A DNA stretch of 5,201 bases from the NCBI GenBank assembly GCA_937959095.1, contig CALGLY010000777.1:1-5201 (forward strand), read 5' to 3'. How positions within the stretch are numbered: the stretch's first letter is position 1; each line of letters starts with the position of its first letter. The notes under the pieces are model-generated. The model worked only from the letters and a program-made list of their open reading frames with translations, was not told the origin of the DNA and did not search any database. Source of the DNA: an uncultured Saprospiraceae bacterium (GTDB lineage: Bacteria > Bacteroidota > Bacteroidia > Chitinophagales > Saprospiraceae). Below are positions 1 through 5,201 of this stretch, in pieces. The translations under genes and the position numbers were made by a program.

Positions 1-1313
1 ACACCTGGTGCAAATACATCAACATGATCCTTACTATAGTTCGAGAAACGTGCCGCTAAATCATCGCCACCTTTCCAACTCACAGCACCTACTTCCAACC
101 AATTTTTCGCACGCTTTGGCCCGAATAAGCCTTTCTTTACATATACATCATTTGGAAAATTATTGGTATTGAAATTTTCTTTACCATCATTTCCTGCCGC
201 ATGCACAAGCAATACATCATTCTTAGCTGCATACTTGATTGCCTTATCTACAGCTTTCTTATCCCAGCTATAGCCTTTTCCGAAACTCATATTGATAATA
301 GATGCACCATTATCTACAGCGTATCGGATAGCACTTGCTACATCTTTATCACGCTCATCTCCATCTGGAACAGTACGTACTGACATGATAAGTGCATTAT
401 TAGCAATCCCTTTCACTCCTATATCATTCGTACGATCGGCAGCGATTGTACCGGCTACTGCTGTACCATGCATTGCATCAGGGCCTTCTATGTCATTGTT
501 GCCATAGTTCGTATCATATGAATCGGCATAGTTATCGCCTACTATTTCGCGTGGATCATAGTCTGGATTGTAATAGTACTTGAAGCGTGGATAGTAATAA
601 TCATACTGTCCTCTTAGTTCCTGCTCGATTTGTGCAAAAGAATTGCCTTGCTCCATCAAGTTAAGTAGCACACTAGTTGTTTGCTTCAAAGCAGGGTCAC
701 CATCCAAAGATTCTTGAAGGCTTACGATGTCTTCCTTCTTGATTTCATCTTTGCCGATACGTTTTTTTATCTTCTCTACCGACTTCATAAATGGCTCTAA
801 TGCAGCAGCATCCTTGAATTTTTCCTGATTTGTCTCCAAATCTTCTTTTAGCTCCAAGTATTTTGCATATTCCTTTTTCTTCTTGCCACTTAGTTTAGTT
901 GCATTCGCATTGCGGTATATCTTATGGTATTTACGATAAAGGCGCGTCATTTCAAGATTGTCATAAGTGATATTTCGACCATCTTTGCCACCTATGAAAT
1001 TCCAGCCATGTATATCATCAATGTAGCCATTCTTATCATCATCTATTCCATTGTTAGGAATTTCATCTTGATTGACCCACATTACAGATTTTAAATCTTC
1101 ATGATCCGGATCAACCCCCGAATCTAATACCGCTACGATTACAGGTTCTCCAGATTTGCCTTGAATTAAACGCTCATACATGCGCTCGGCACTTACGCCT
1201 GGCACCTCATCGTCTTGAGGATCTAAATTAAACCAATTTTCTGGTGCTTGTGCTAGCAGATTTGCTGAACAACAAACCAATAAGCACAGGAGTAGATTAA
1301 TTTGCTTACTCAT
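1..1313 (-). CDS. Secreted subtilisin-like serine protease (peptidase family S8), N-terminal part, C-terminus outside the window
   Basis: The frame is open without interruption from the ATG at 1313 to the left edge: 437 codons and no stop, so the gene is cut by the window and not broken. Residues 1-21 form a signal peptide (MSKQ, a Leu/Cys-rich core, then a likely cleavage in LLA-QAP), so the enzyme should be exported by Sec to the periplasm or beyond. Subtilase landmarks are the catalytic Asp64 in VAVLDSGVD, catalytic His282 in MHGTAVAGTIAA, the SIINMSFG strand near residues 338-345, and oxyanion-hole Asn375 in HAAGND. The GTSMA-type serine motif would follow the VDVFAPG at residues 430-436 and is not visible. 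Asp and His are 218 residues apart, against about 30 in classical subtilisin; the extra part is a Lys/Glu-rich helical insert (about 120-235) followed by a Tyr/Asn/Asp-rich stretch (about 240-275). No Shine-Dalgarno site precedes the ATG. Substrate unknown. The family call is secure. Confidence 0.93.
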   Translation of the reverse strand, partial: MSKQINLLLCLLVCCSANLLAQAPENWFNLDPQDDEVPGVSAERMYERLIQGKSGEPVIVAVLDSGVDPDHEDLKSVMWVNQDEIPNNGIDDDKNGYIDDIHGWNFIGGKDGRNITYDNLEMTRLYRKYHKIYRNANATKLSGKKKKEYAKYLELKEDLETNQEKFKDAAALEPFMKSVEKIKKRIGKDEIKKEDIVSLQESLDGDPALKQTTSVLLNLMEQGNSFAQIEQELRGQYDYYYPRFKYYYNPDYDPREIVGDNYADSYDTNYGNNDIEGPDAMHGTAVAGTIAADRTNDIGVKGIANNALIMSVRTVPDGDERDKDVASAIRYAVDNGASIINMSFGKGYSWDKKAVDKAIKYAAKNDVLLVHAAGNDGKENFNTNNFPNDVYVKKGLFGPKRAKNWLEVGAVSWKGGDDLAARFSNYSKDHVDVFAPG

Positions 1314-1405
1314 TGTATTTGAATGATTTATTATTTTATTAGATATAAATTTATTTGAATTGATTGTAACCAATTATTGATAAAGCTTTAGAAAAAGCTT
1401 GAAAT

Positions 1406-1413
1406 TAAATTTG
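1406..1413 (+). promoter_or_regulatory. Possible Bacteroidota -7 promoter box on the plus strand
   Basis: TAAATTTG fits the TAnnTTTG consensus of the Bacteroidota housekeeping sigma factor exactly. It would start a transcript near 1420, running into the hairpin region that ends with a T-tract near 1651. The match is to an 8-base degenerate pattern in AT-rich DNA, and a well-spaced -33 TTG is lacking, so it may be chance. Confidence 0.2.
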
Positions 1414-1490
1414 TGTTCTAGATATGCATGTTATATGAGCGCGGCAAATGGACGAGATATGAACGGCTAAAGGGATAACAATAAAACAGA

Positions 1491-1528
1491 AATAAGATTT
1501 GCTAGTTGTATACTTGGCAAATCTTATT
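1491..1528. repeat. 12-bp perfect inverted repeat (hairpin)
   Basis: The arms 1491-1502 (AATAAGATTTGC) and 1517-1528 are exact reverse complements with 14 bases between them. Read on the minus strand the stem is followed by a U-rich but interrupted stretch (1480-1490), so it could be a weak back-up terminator for transcripts leaving secG. It could equally be part of a structured plus-strand RNA. No protein gene overlaps it. Confidence 0.6.
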
Positions 1529-1553
1529 CCTAAATTACATTATAAAGACTTCA

Positions 1554-1571
1554 CAACTTTATATAAAGTTG
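1554..1571. repeat. 18-bp perfect palindrome
   Basis: CAACTTTATATAAAGTTG is identical to its own reverse complement over 18 bases with no spacer. With no loop it suits binding of a dimeric protein better than an RNA hairpin, but it may also be a by-product of the repeat-rich gap. It lies about 240 bases upstream of the protease start. Confidence 0.6.
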
Positions 1572-1587
1572 CATGTCTAAATGTTCT

Positions 1588-1651
1588 AAAGTAGTGAGAC
1601 AAAAATAACATGACAATTACTTGGCTTCTATTTTTGTCTCACTACTTTTTT
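1588..1651 (+). terminator. Strong hairpin with 20-bp perfect stem and T-tract on the plus strand
   Basis: The arms 1588-1607 and 1629-1648 are exact reverse complements over 20 bases (core GTAGTGAGAC / GTCTCACTAC), with a 21-base loop. On the plus strand the stem runs into six Ts (1646-1651), the shape of an intrinsic terminator. On the minus strand only three Ts follow. No plus-strand protein gene lies upstream in the window, so the polarity is odd: it may end a small RNA, block antisense transcription into secG, or help stop minus-strand transcripts coming from secG. The arms also contain TATTTTTG on each strand, matching the TAnnTTTG promoter box, but neither has a properly spaced TTG. 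Confidence 0.5.
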
Positions 1652-1656
1652 ATAGG

Positions 1657-1703
1657 AAAAAACAACAATTGCTTGCAAGGGAGAAAGCAATAGCTGTTTT
1701 TTT
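1657..1703 (-). terminator. Likely rho-independent terminator of secG
   Basis: It begins 8 bases past the secG stop codon. On the minus strand the RNA reads an A-tract (complement of 1697-1703), stem arm CAGCTATTGCTT, a 10-base loop, stem arm AAGCAATTGTTG, then six Us (complement of 1657-1662). The 12-bp stem has one mismatch and one G-U pair; on the plus strand that G-U becomes an A-C mismatch, which favours minus-strand use. The A- and U-tracts could extend the pairing. Confidence 0.6.
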
Positions 1704-1711
1704 CGTATTCT

Positions 1712-1987
1712 TTATTGTGTTTGTGATTGTAATGGAGCAAGATCAGCACCTTCTGCACCACCACCTGTGATGTAGATAGCTGTGAAAATGCATAATGCAA
1801 ATAAGGTAAATGCTAAGCCCCAAGTTAATTTTTCGATAAAATCTGCTTGTTTAGCTGCTCCAAACATCTGATTTGCGCCACCACCAAAGGTTGAATCTAC
1901 TCCACCTCCTTTAGGGTTCTGTACTAATACAACAGCCATCAATAGTAAACAAATCAAGGCTATAAAAACAGTTAATCCTACTAACAT
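1712..1987 (-). CDS. secG: Preprotein translocase subunit SecG
   Basis: This 91-residue protein is the small accessory subunit of the SecYEG channel in the inner membrane, which helps SecA-driven export of unfolded proteins. Two hydrophobic segments are visible at residues 3-22 and about 54-73. They are joined by the family's signature loop: VLVQNPKGGG (20-29), then the Gly-rich FGGGANQMFG (34-43). The loop and the length are typical of SecG. The C-terminal tail (74-91) is Gly/Ala/Gln-rich and polar. The ATG is preceded by AAAGGAT about 7 bases upstream, one of the few plausible ribosome-binding sites here. The gene lies 77 bases after the acidic TPR-like gene in the same direction, so they probably form one transcript ending at the hairpin at 1657-1703. 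Confidence 0.95.
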   Translation of the reverse strand: MLVGLTVFIALICLLLMAVVLVQNPKGGGVDSTFGGGANQMFGAAKQADFIEKLTWGLAFTLFALCIFTAIYITGGGAEGADLAPLQSQTQ

Positions 1988-2007
1988 AAGTTTATCCTTT
2001 ATAGAAT

Positions 2008-2027
2008 GTTCAAAACTTATTTTGAAC
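2008..2027. repeat. 8-bp inverted repeat in the secG leader
   Basis: GTTCAAAA (2008-2015) and TTTTGAAC (2020-2027) are exact reverse complements around the 4-base spacer CTTA. It lies between the acidic gene's stop and the secG start, 20 bases upstream of the secG ATG. There is no T-tract after the stem on the minus strand, so it is not a standard terminator. It might be an operator, an RNA processing or stability hairpin, or chance. Confidence 0.5.
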
Positions 2028-2064
2028 TATTTCTCTTAAAAAATGCAATTTTTACGATGTCAAA

Positions 2065-3255
2065 TTAAAGCTTTCCTTCTAAGCTCTGAATTTGCTCGGC
2101 AAAGAACGCACTTTTTTCTGGAAAAATCAACTTTAAACGATCATAGACCTGAATTGCTTTTACATATTGGTTTTGCCGAATCAAAAGACTCGCATAAGTT
2201 TCGGATGCAATATCAGTCGTTTCTTCTATGCTTCTATTCGCATATTCTTCTGCACGTGCTTCTTTCTGCTTAATATTTTTAGCTACTTCTTCCGCCTGAA
2301 GCATTCGGGTATTATTCTTTATTAATTGCCGACGAGCAAGCGGACGAATCGTTTTATTCCTTCTGCGTCTTTGTTTCAAGTCATCTTTGTCTAACAGTTG
2401 GCTAATGCTAGTAACTTGCGGCGTGAACTTTACAATGGGGTTTACTTTTGGAGTTTCAATAGCCTCTTCTTCTATCACTTCCACTTCTTCTGTAGTGACT
2501 TCTGTTTCAAAAAGAGCTTCCAAATCCGCTGTTTCAGCAATTACTTCTGGCGTTGCTGCTACAACTTCCTCTTCTTTAGGAGCTTCTATCTCTTCTTCTT
2601 CATTTAGTAAACTTGCAACAGAAACGGCTGCTGCTGTTCCAGCTACTGCTCCAACACCTGCGGTATCGTCAATTAGTTGTTCAATCGCACTTTCTGTCGA
2701 TTTCACTTCTACCTCATTATCACTAATAAGTTCTGCAATAGATTCTTCTTCCTCAAGTGTTGGAAGTTGAATATCTTCTTCTAATTTATCAAAGGTCAAT
2801 TCCTCCTCAATATCACTACTCCCTTCGGGTGATAGTTCTGGGAAGGTATCAAAAATTTCTTCTTGCTCTTTCTGTTCTACTGCCTGCAAATCCAATGAAG
2901 GCGTAGAAATAACTTCTTCGACAGGTTCTAACTCTACCTTGTTTAGGTCGAGTTCGTTTAGATTTTTTAATTCTAACGCTTCTTCTTCTAGGATAAAGTT
3001 ATCTGTAGTAACCACTTCTACTTTTTGTTCTTTGAGTATATGATATAAGTGTGGCCGATCAGTACTGATAATCGCTGCTGATCTTAGATGATTGTCATAA
3101 TCACTATTATTCTCCATATTACTCTTTTGAGTAATGAGATAGCGAAGATTTTGACTATACGGATATTGTACAATCAAGGTTTTTAATTCCTCGTAAGAAA
3201 TTTGATAGAGTAAAGACGGATTTTGTAAATACTCCGAAAAATTTGCTGTGTTCAT
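2065..3255 (-). CDS. Acidic protein with C-terminal TPR-like hairpin, upstream of secG; function unknown
   Basis: From the ATG at 3255 the protein has 396 residues. Residues 1-85 form a compact module: NFSEYLQNPSLLYQISYEELKTLI, then VQYPYSQNLRYLI, then a helix with STDRPHLYHIL. Residues about 86-270 are low-complexity and very rich in Glu, broken only by a Gly/Ala/Val patch (199-217). Next comes FTPQVTSISQLLDKDDL (277-293), a basic RRRR cluster (296-299), a charged coiled-coil-like helix (about 317-345), and a TPR-like helix pair at 350-393 (SETYASLLIRQNQYVKAIQVYDRL, then FPEKSAFFAEQI). There is no signal peptide or clear membrane span, so it is probably cytoplasmic. An in-frame GTG at 3279 would add eight residues. 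I prefer the ATG because the extension is short and lacks a ribosome-binding site, and because a promoter-like box at 3293-3300 would leave the GTG almost no leader. I recall similar proteins beside secG in Bacteroidota; their role is unknown to me. A part in protein-protein assembly is inference. Confidence 0.82.
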   Translation of the reverse strand: MNTANFSEYLQNPSLLYQISYEELKTLIVQYPYSQNLRYLITQKSNMENNSDYDNHLRSAAIISTDRPHLYHILKEQKVEVVTTDNFILEEEALELKNLNELDLNKVELEPVEEVISTPSLDLQAVEQKEQEEIFDTFPELSPEGSSDIEEELTFDKLEEDIQLPTLEEEESIAELISDNEVEVKSTESAIEQLIDDTAGVGAVAGTAAAVSVASLLNEEEEIEAPKEEEVVAATPEVIAETADLEALFETEVTTEEVEVIEEEAIETPKVNPIVKFTPQVTSISQLLDKDDLKQRRRRNKTIRPLARRQLIKNNTRMLQAEEVAKNIKQKEARAEEYANRSIEETTDIASETYASLLIRQNQYVKAIQVYDRLKLIFPEKSAFFAEQIQSLEGKL

Positions 3256-3583
3256 CCTGCTGACGGTTTTTGTAACCACATTAGTAGTGGGGAAAAAATA
3301 AAATTGTCCCCTATTTCAACTTTATACTTGTATTATCTAACTTATACATATCTTAGAACGATAAGTGGATTCTCAATTCCATTTAGATAACAACTCTTTT
3401 AACATTTCCCAAAAAGCTTATGTATACTTAAACTGCTAATATAGTGTATATACGCTTGATAGGCAATAATTTGTTGCATTTATACAAAGGAATCCTGATT
3501 TGAGCCAACTAGATTGAAGTAAAGCCCGTATATTTACAGGAATAATGCTTCCAAAGCAAGTCTAAAAACGATTCATACGACTT
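3256..3583. other. Divergent intergenic promoter region
   Basis: About 330 AT-rich bases separate the divergent starts at 3255 (minus) and 3584 (plus), so both promoters should lie here. I find no open frame with gene-like content, no tRNA and no long inverted repeat. For the plus gene I see neither a convincing TAnnTTTG box nor a Shine-Dalgarno site: the 25 bases before its ATG are A-rich, as is common in this phylum. If the GTG at 3279 is the true start of the minus gene, the gap shrinks to 304 bases. Confidence 0.75.
3293..3319 (-). promoter_or_regulatory. Possible promoter of the acidic protein-secG unit
   Basis: On the minus strand, TTG (complement of 3317-3319) is followed 16 bases later by TATTTTTT (complement of 3293-3300), seven of eight matches to TAnnTTTG. 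The spacing is a few bases shorter than the usual 19 or so. It would put the transcript start near 3286, about 30 bases before the ATG at 3255 and only about 7 before the alternative GTG. It is a consensus match in AT-rich DNA, so weak. Confidence 0.3.
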
Positions 3584-5008
3584 ATGGAGAAGAGTAAATT
3601 ATACTCTATACTAGAAAGTTTTGATAAATACGAACAGAATAGGTGCAGAAAATACATTGAATCACCTTACTTTAATAGAAGTGAACAACTTGTATTATTA
3701 TTTAATTTATTGATAAAACATAGTAATCGAAAAGTAGAAAAAGCCTTAGATAAGGCTGCTCTATGGGAAAAAATACACCCTAAGCGAAAACTTGATGATG
3801 TTCGTTTCCGAAAATATACTTCCGATTTACTGAAGCTTGTGGAGGGCTTCATTGCACAACAAATCTATGAAGGAAATGCACTCAATCAGGCGAGTAATCT
3901 AATTAAAGCCGTAGGAAATCGAAAATTAAACAAACTCTATGGAAGCACTGTGCGCACGGCACGACAACTATCGACTAAGCAACAAGAACGCCCCGCTGCT
4001 TATTACTTCAATCAATATAAAATAGAACGAAATTATTTTGAATTAGTAGAGCTAGATAGAAAAGAACGAATCAACTATGATGAGATTATTTCTAATCTCG
4101 ACCAATTCTATTTAGCAGAAAAACTAGTACTCTATTGCGGTATTTTGACAAGGCAAAGCCAAGCAGCACATAGCTATAATCTAGGCTTTCATGATCCTAT
4201 ATTGGAATATCTAAGTTCTTCCAATATTGAAGAATTTGCACCGATTGTGCAGGTCTATTATCAGATTTACCTGGCCTATACCTATCCCAATGAAGCGAAC
4301 AATTATTTCAAATTGAAAAAATTGCTCGATGAACATGCTGATCTATTTACTGATAGAGAAGCCTATGAATTATATATCTATGCACAAAATTATTGTGCCT
4401 TCCGACTGAATGAAGGAAAGGTAGAATTCTTAGAAGAACTATTCCAGCTTTATCAAACGATGGTATCGAAAGGTATCATTTTTGAAGAAGGACAGCTCTC
4501 GCCTTGGGATTTCAAAAACATAATTGTGATTGCATCGCGTGTAGGACAATACGATTGGGCGCGCGATTTTATTGATACCTATGCCGCACGACTTCCAGAT
4601 GATTTCAGGGAAAATGCTGTGACTTTCAATCGAGCGCGACTACACTTTGAGCAAAAACAATATGATGATGTAATCGACTTATTGCGCACCATCGAATATG
4701 ATGATATTTCATACAACTTGGAATCGAAAACAATGCTCCTCATTACCTATTTCGAGACCGATGAAATAGAGCCTTTATATTCTTTATTAGAAAGTTTTCG
4801 AACTTATCTAAATCGACATAAAGAAATACCACAACAACGGCGTGCTTACTACAAAAACTTAATTCGCTTTACTAAAAAATTAACCAAAATAATACCGCGC
4901 GATCAAAAATCTATTGATAAATTAAAAACAGAAATCACTGAAACAAAAGGATTTAATGTCCGTTGGTTAAATGAAAAAATCGCGGCTCTTGAAAGCGGTC
5001 GTGCTTAA
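3584..5008 (+). CDS. Conserved-looking all-helical protein of unknown function, Saprospiraceae type
   Basis: The product has 474 residues and no signal peptide or membrane span, so it is probably cytoplasmic. It starts MEKSKLYSILESFDKYEQNRCRKYI, followed by SPYFNRSEQLVLLF (27-40), a basic DDVRFRKYTSDLLKLVEGFIAQQ (71-93), and an aromatic-rich YYFNQYKIERNYFEL (140-154). Amphipathic helices then continue to the end. The regular paired helices, with stretches such as ARLHFEQKQYDDVIDLLRTI (351-370) and SKTMLLITYFETDEIEPLYSLLESF (381-405), suggest a TPR-like or other alpha-solenoid scaffold. I see no catalytic motif, nucleotide-binding loop or DNA-binding signature. From memory, very similar unnamed proteins occur in Saprospiraceae-like genomes; that needs a search. 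The ATG at 3584 is the first in frame, and the N-terminal helix begins immediately after it. Codon use matches its neighbours. Transcribed alone and divergent from the secG unit. Real gene: sure; function: not known. Confidence 0.88.
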   Translation: MEKSKLYSILESFDKYEQNRCRKYIESPYFNRSEQLVLLFNLLIKHSNRKVEKALDKAALWEKIHPKRKLDDVRFRKYTSDLLKLVEGFIAQQIYEGNALNQASNLIKAVGNRKLNKLYGSTVRTARQLSTKQQERPAAYYFNQYKIERNYFELVELDRKERINYDEIISNLDQFYLAEKLVLYCGILTRQSQAAHSYNLGFHDPILEYLSSSNIEEFAPIVQVYYQIYLAYTYPNEANNYFKLKKLLDEHADLFTDREAYELYIYAQNYCAFRLNEGKVEFLEELFQLYQTMVSKGIIFEEGQLSPWDFKNIIVIASRVGQYDWARDFIDTYAARLPDDFRENAVTFNRARLHFEQKQYDDVIDLLRTIEYDDISYNLESKTMLLITYFETDEIEPLYSLLESFRTYLNRHKEIPQQRRAYYKNLIRFTKKLTKIIPRDQKSIDKLKTEITETKGFNVRWLNEKIAALESGRA

Positions 5009-5201
5009 CGCTGTTATAAGTTAGAGCCTGTTGGGATTTTTCCTTCGTGAAAACTAACACCTTACGAACCCGCCTGCTTGTAGCAGACAAGCCTGAATGG
5101 AACGGGCAGGCTTGACTGCATGAAAAATAAGCGACATATCCAGACCTGTCTGCCGACAAAGGCAGGTAAGCCGTTCATTTTTCATATTGTCAAAACCGCA
5201 A
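5009..5201. repeat. Intergenic repeat-like element with nested inverted repeats, continuing past or ending near the right edge
   Basis: This tail is richer in G and C than the rest of the window and carries several stems. CAAGCCTG (5088-5095) pairs with CAGGCTTG (5107-5114). GCTTGT (5076-5081) pairs with ACAAGC (5087-5092), competing with the first. CTGCC (5150-5154) pairs with GGCAG (5161-5165), with ACCTG (5144-5148) and CAGGT (5163-5167) as an alternative. ATGAAAAAT (5120-5128) pairs with ATTTTTCAT (5177-5185), enclosing the CTGCC hairpin. The words CCTGTCTGCC and GGCAGG resemble short dispersed intergenic repeats I associate with Bacteroidota genomes. GAGCCTGTTGGGATT at 5024-5038 resembles some insertion-sequence ends, but no partner end is visible. 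No transposase gene is present. I see no clean terminator for the preceding gene. Confidence 0.5.

Larger units (their letters stand above)
1314..1711. other. 398-base gap between secG and the protease gene, rich in inverted repeats
   Basis: No credible protein gene lies here on either strand. The right half carries four inverted repeats (1491-1528, 1554-1571, 1588-1648, 1663-1696), listed separately. The stretch at about 1436-1476 is clearly richer in G and C than its surroundings. The protease promoter should lie in the left part, read leftwards, but I find no good TAnnTTTG box on the minus strand close to its start. On the plus strand TAAATTTG at 1406-1413 matches the Bacteroidota -7 consensus, but the nearest upstream TTG (1377-1379) is 26 bases away, longer than usual. 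Confidence 0.8.

Noticed and set aside
201..507. Two overlapping plus-strand open frames (60 and 71 codons)
   Set aside because: Both are antisense to the subtilase-coding frame, which is continuous and carries catalytic motifs; the plus-strand products have no family features.
1435..1470. An 11-codon plus-strand open frame (MSAANGRDMNG) in the gap
   Set aside because: It is too short, has no ribosome-binding site, and a random open frame of this size is expected.
1629..1636. TATTTTTG as a plus-strand promoter, with a mirror copy at 1600-1607 on the minus strand
   Set aside because: Neither has a TTG at suitable spacing, and both are explained by the A/T end of the perfect hairpin stem.
2043..2770. 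Plus-strand open frames of 76, 127 and 69 codons
   Set aside because: All lie opposite the acidic protein gene. The Ser-rich 127-codon product is the mirror of GAA/GAG-rich codons on the other strand.
2065..3279. GTG at 3279 as the start of the acidic protein
   Set aside because: It is possible, but the eight extra residues (MVTKTVSR) look like leader sequence, there is no ribosome-binding site, and the ATG at 3255 begins directly before the conserved-looking module.
3667..3852. 61-codon minus-strand open frame
   Set aside because: It is antisense to the long helical-protein gene and has no independent support.
4953..5159. 68-codon minus-strand open frame reading out of the right-edge repeat
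   Set aside because: It overlaps the end of the helical-protein gene and is mostly translated repeat sequence; the product resembles no family I know.
5009..5201. CRISPR array or attachment site in the right-edge repeats
   Set aside because: The repeats are inverted and irregular with no evenly spaced direct repeats, and there is no integrase or tRNA nearby.

Overview
The window is AT-rich and looks like a chromosomal segment of a Bacteroidota organism, most likely from the Saprospiraceae or a close relative. Three things point that way. SecG is preceded by an acidic protein of a type I associate with this phylum. The right-hand gene is a helical protein of unknown function that resembles proteins I recall from Saprospiraceae-like genomes. 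Recognisable Shine-Dalgarno sites are mostly missing, and some promoter-like boxes fit the TAnnTTTG consensus. The assignment rests on recalled family resemblance and has not been tested by a search.

Layout from left to right. Positions 1-1313 (minus) hold the N-terminal 437 codons of a secreted subtilisin-like S8 serine protease. It runs off the left edge, so its catalytic serine lies outside the window. Positions 1314-1711 are a 398-base gap with four inverted repeats; at least two look like transcription terminators, and a small plus-strand RNA is possible. Positions 1712-1987 (minus) encode SecG. Positions 2065-3255 (minus; alternative GTG start at 3279) encode an acidic protein with a conserved N-terminal module, a long Glu-rich middle and a C-terminal TPR-like helical hairpin. 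Positions 3256-3583 are a divergent promoter region. Positions 3584-5008 (plus) encode the 474-residue helical protein. Positions 5009-5201 hold a cluster of GC-richer nested inverted repeats that looks like an intergenic repeat element.

Function. The acidic protein and SecG are co-directional, 77 bases apart, and probably share a transcript; SecG acts in Sec-dependent export. The S8 protease has a signal peptide and would be a Sec client, but it is separated from secG by terminator-like hairpins and is probably transcribed on its own. The right-hand gene is divergent and independent. I see no mobile gene, CRISPR array, tRNA or rRNA, and no convincing new multi-gene system. The most unusual parts are the structured gap after secG and the nested repeat at the right edge.
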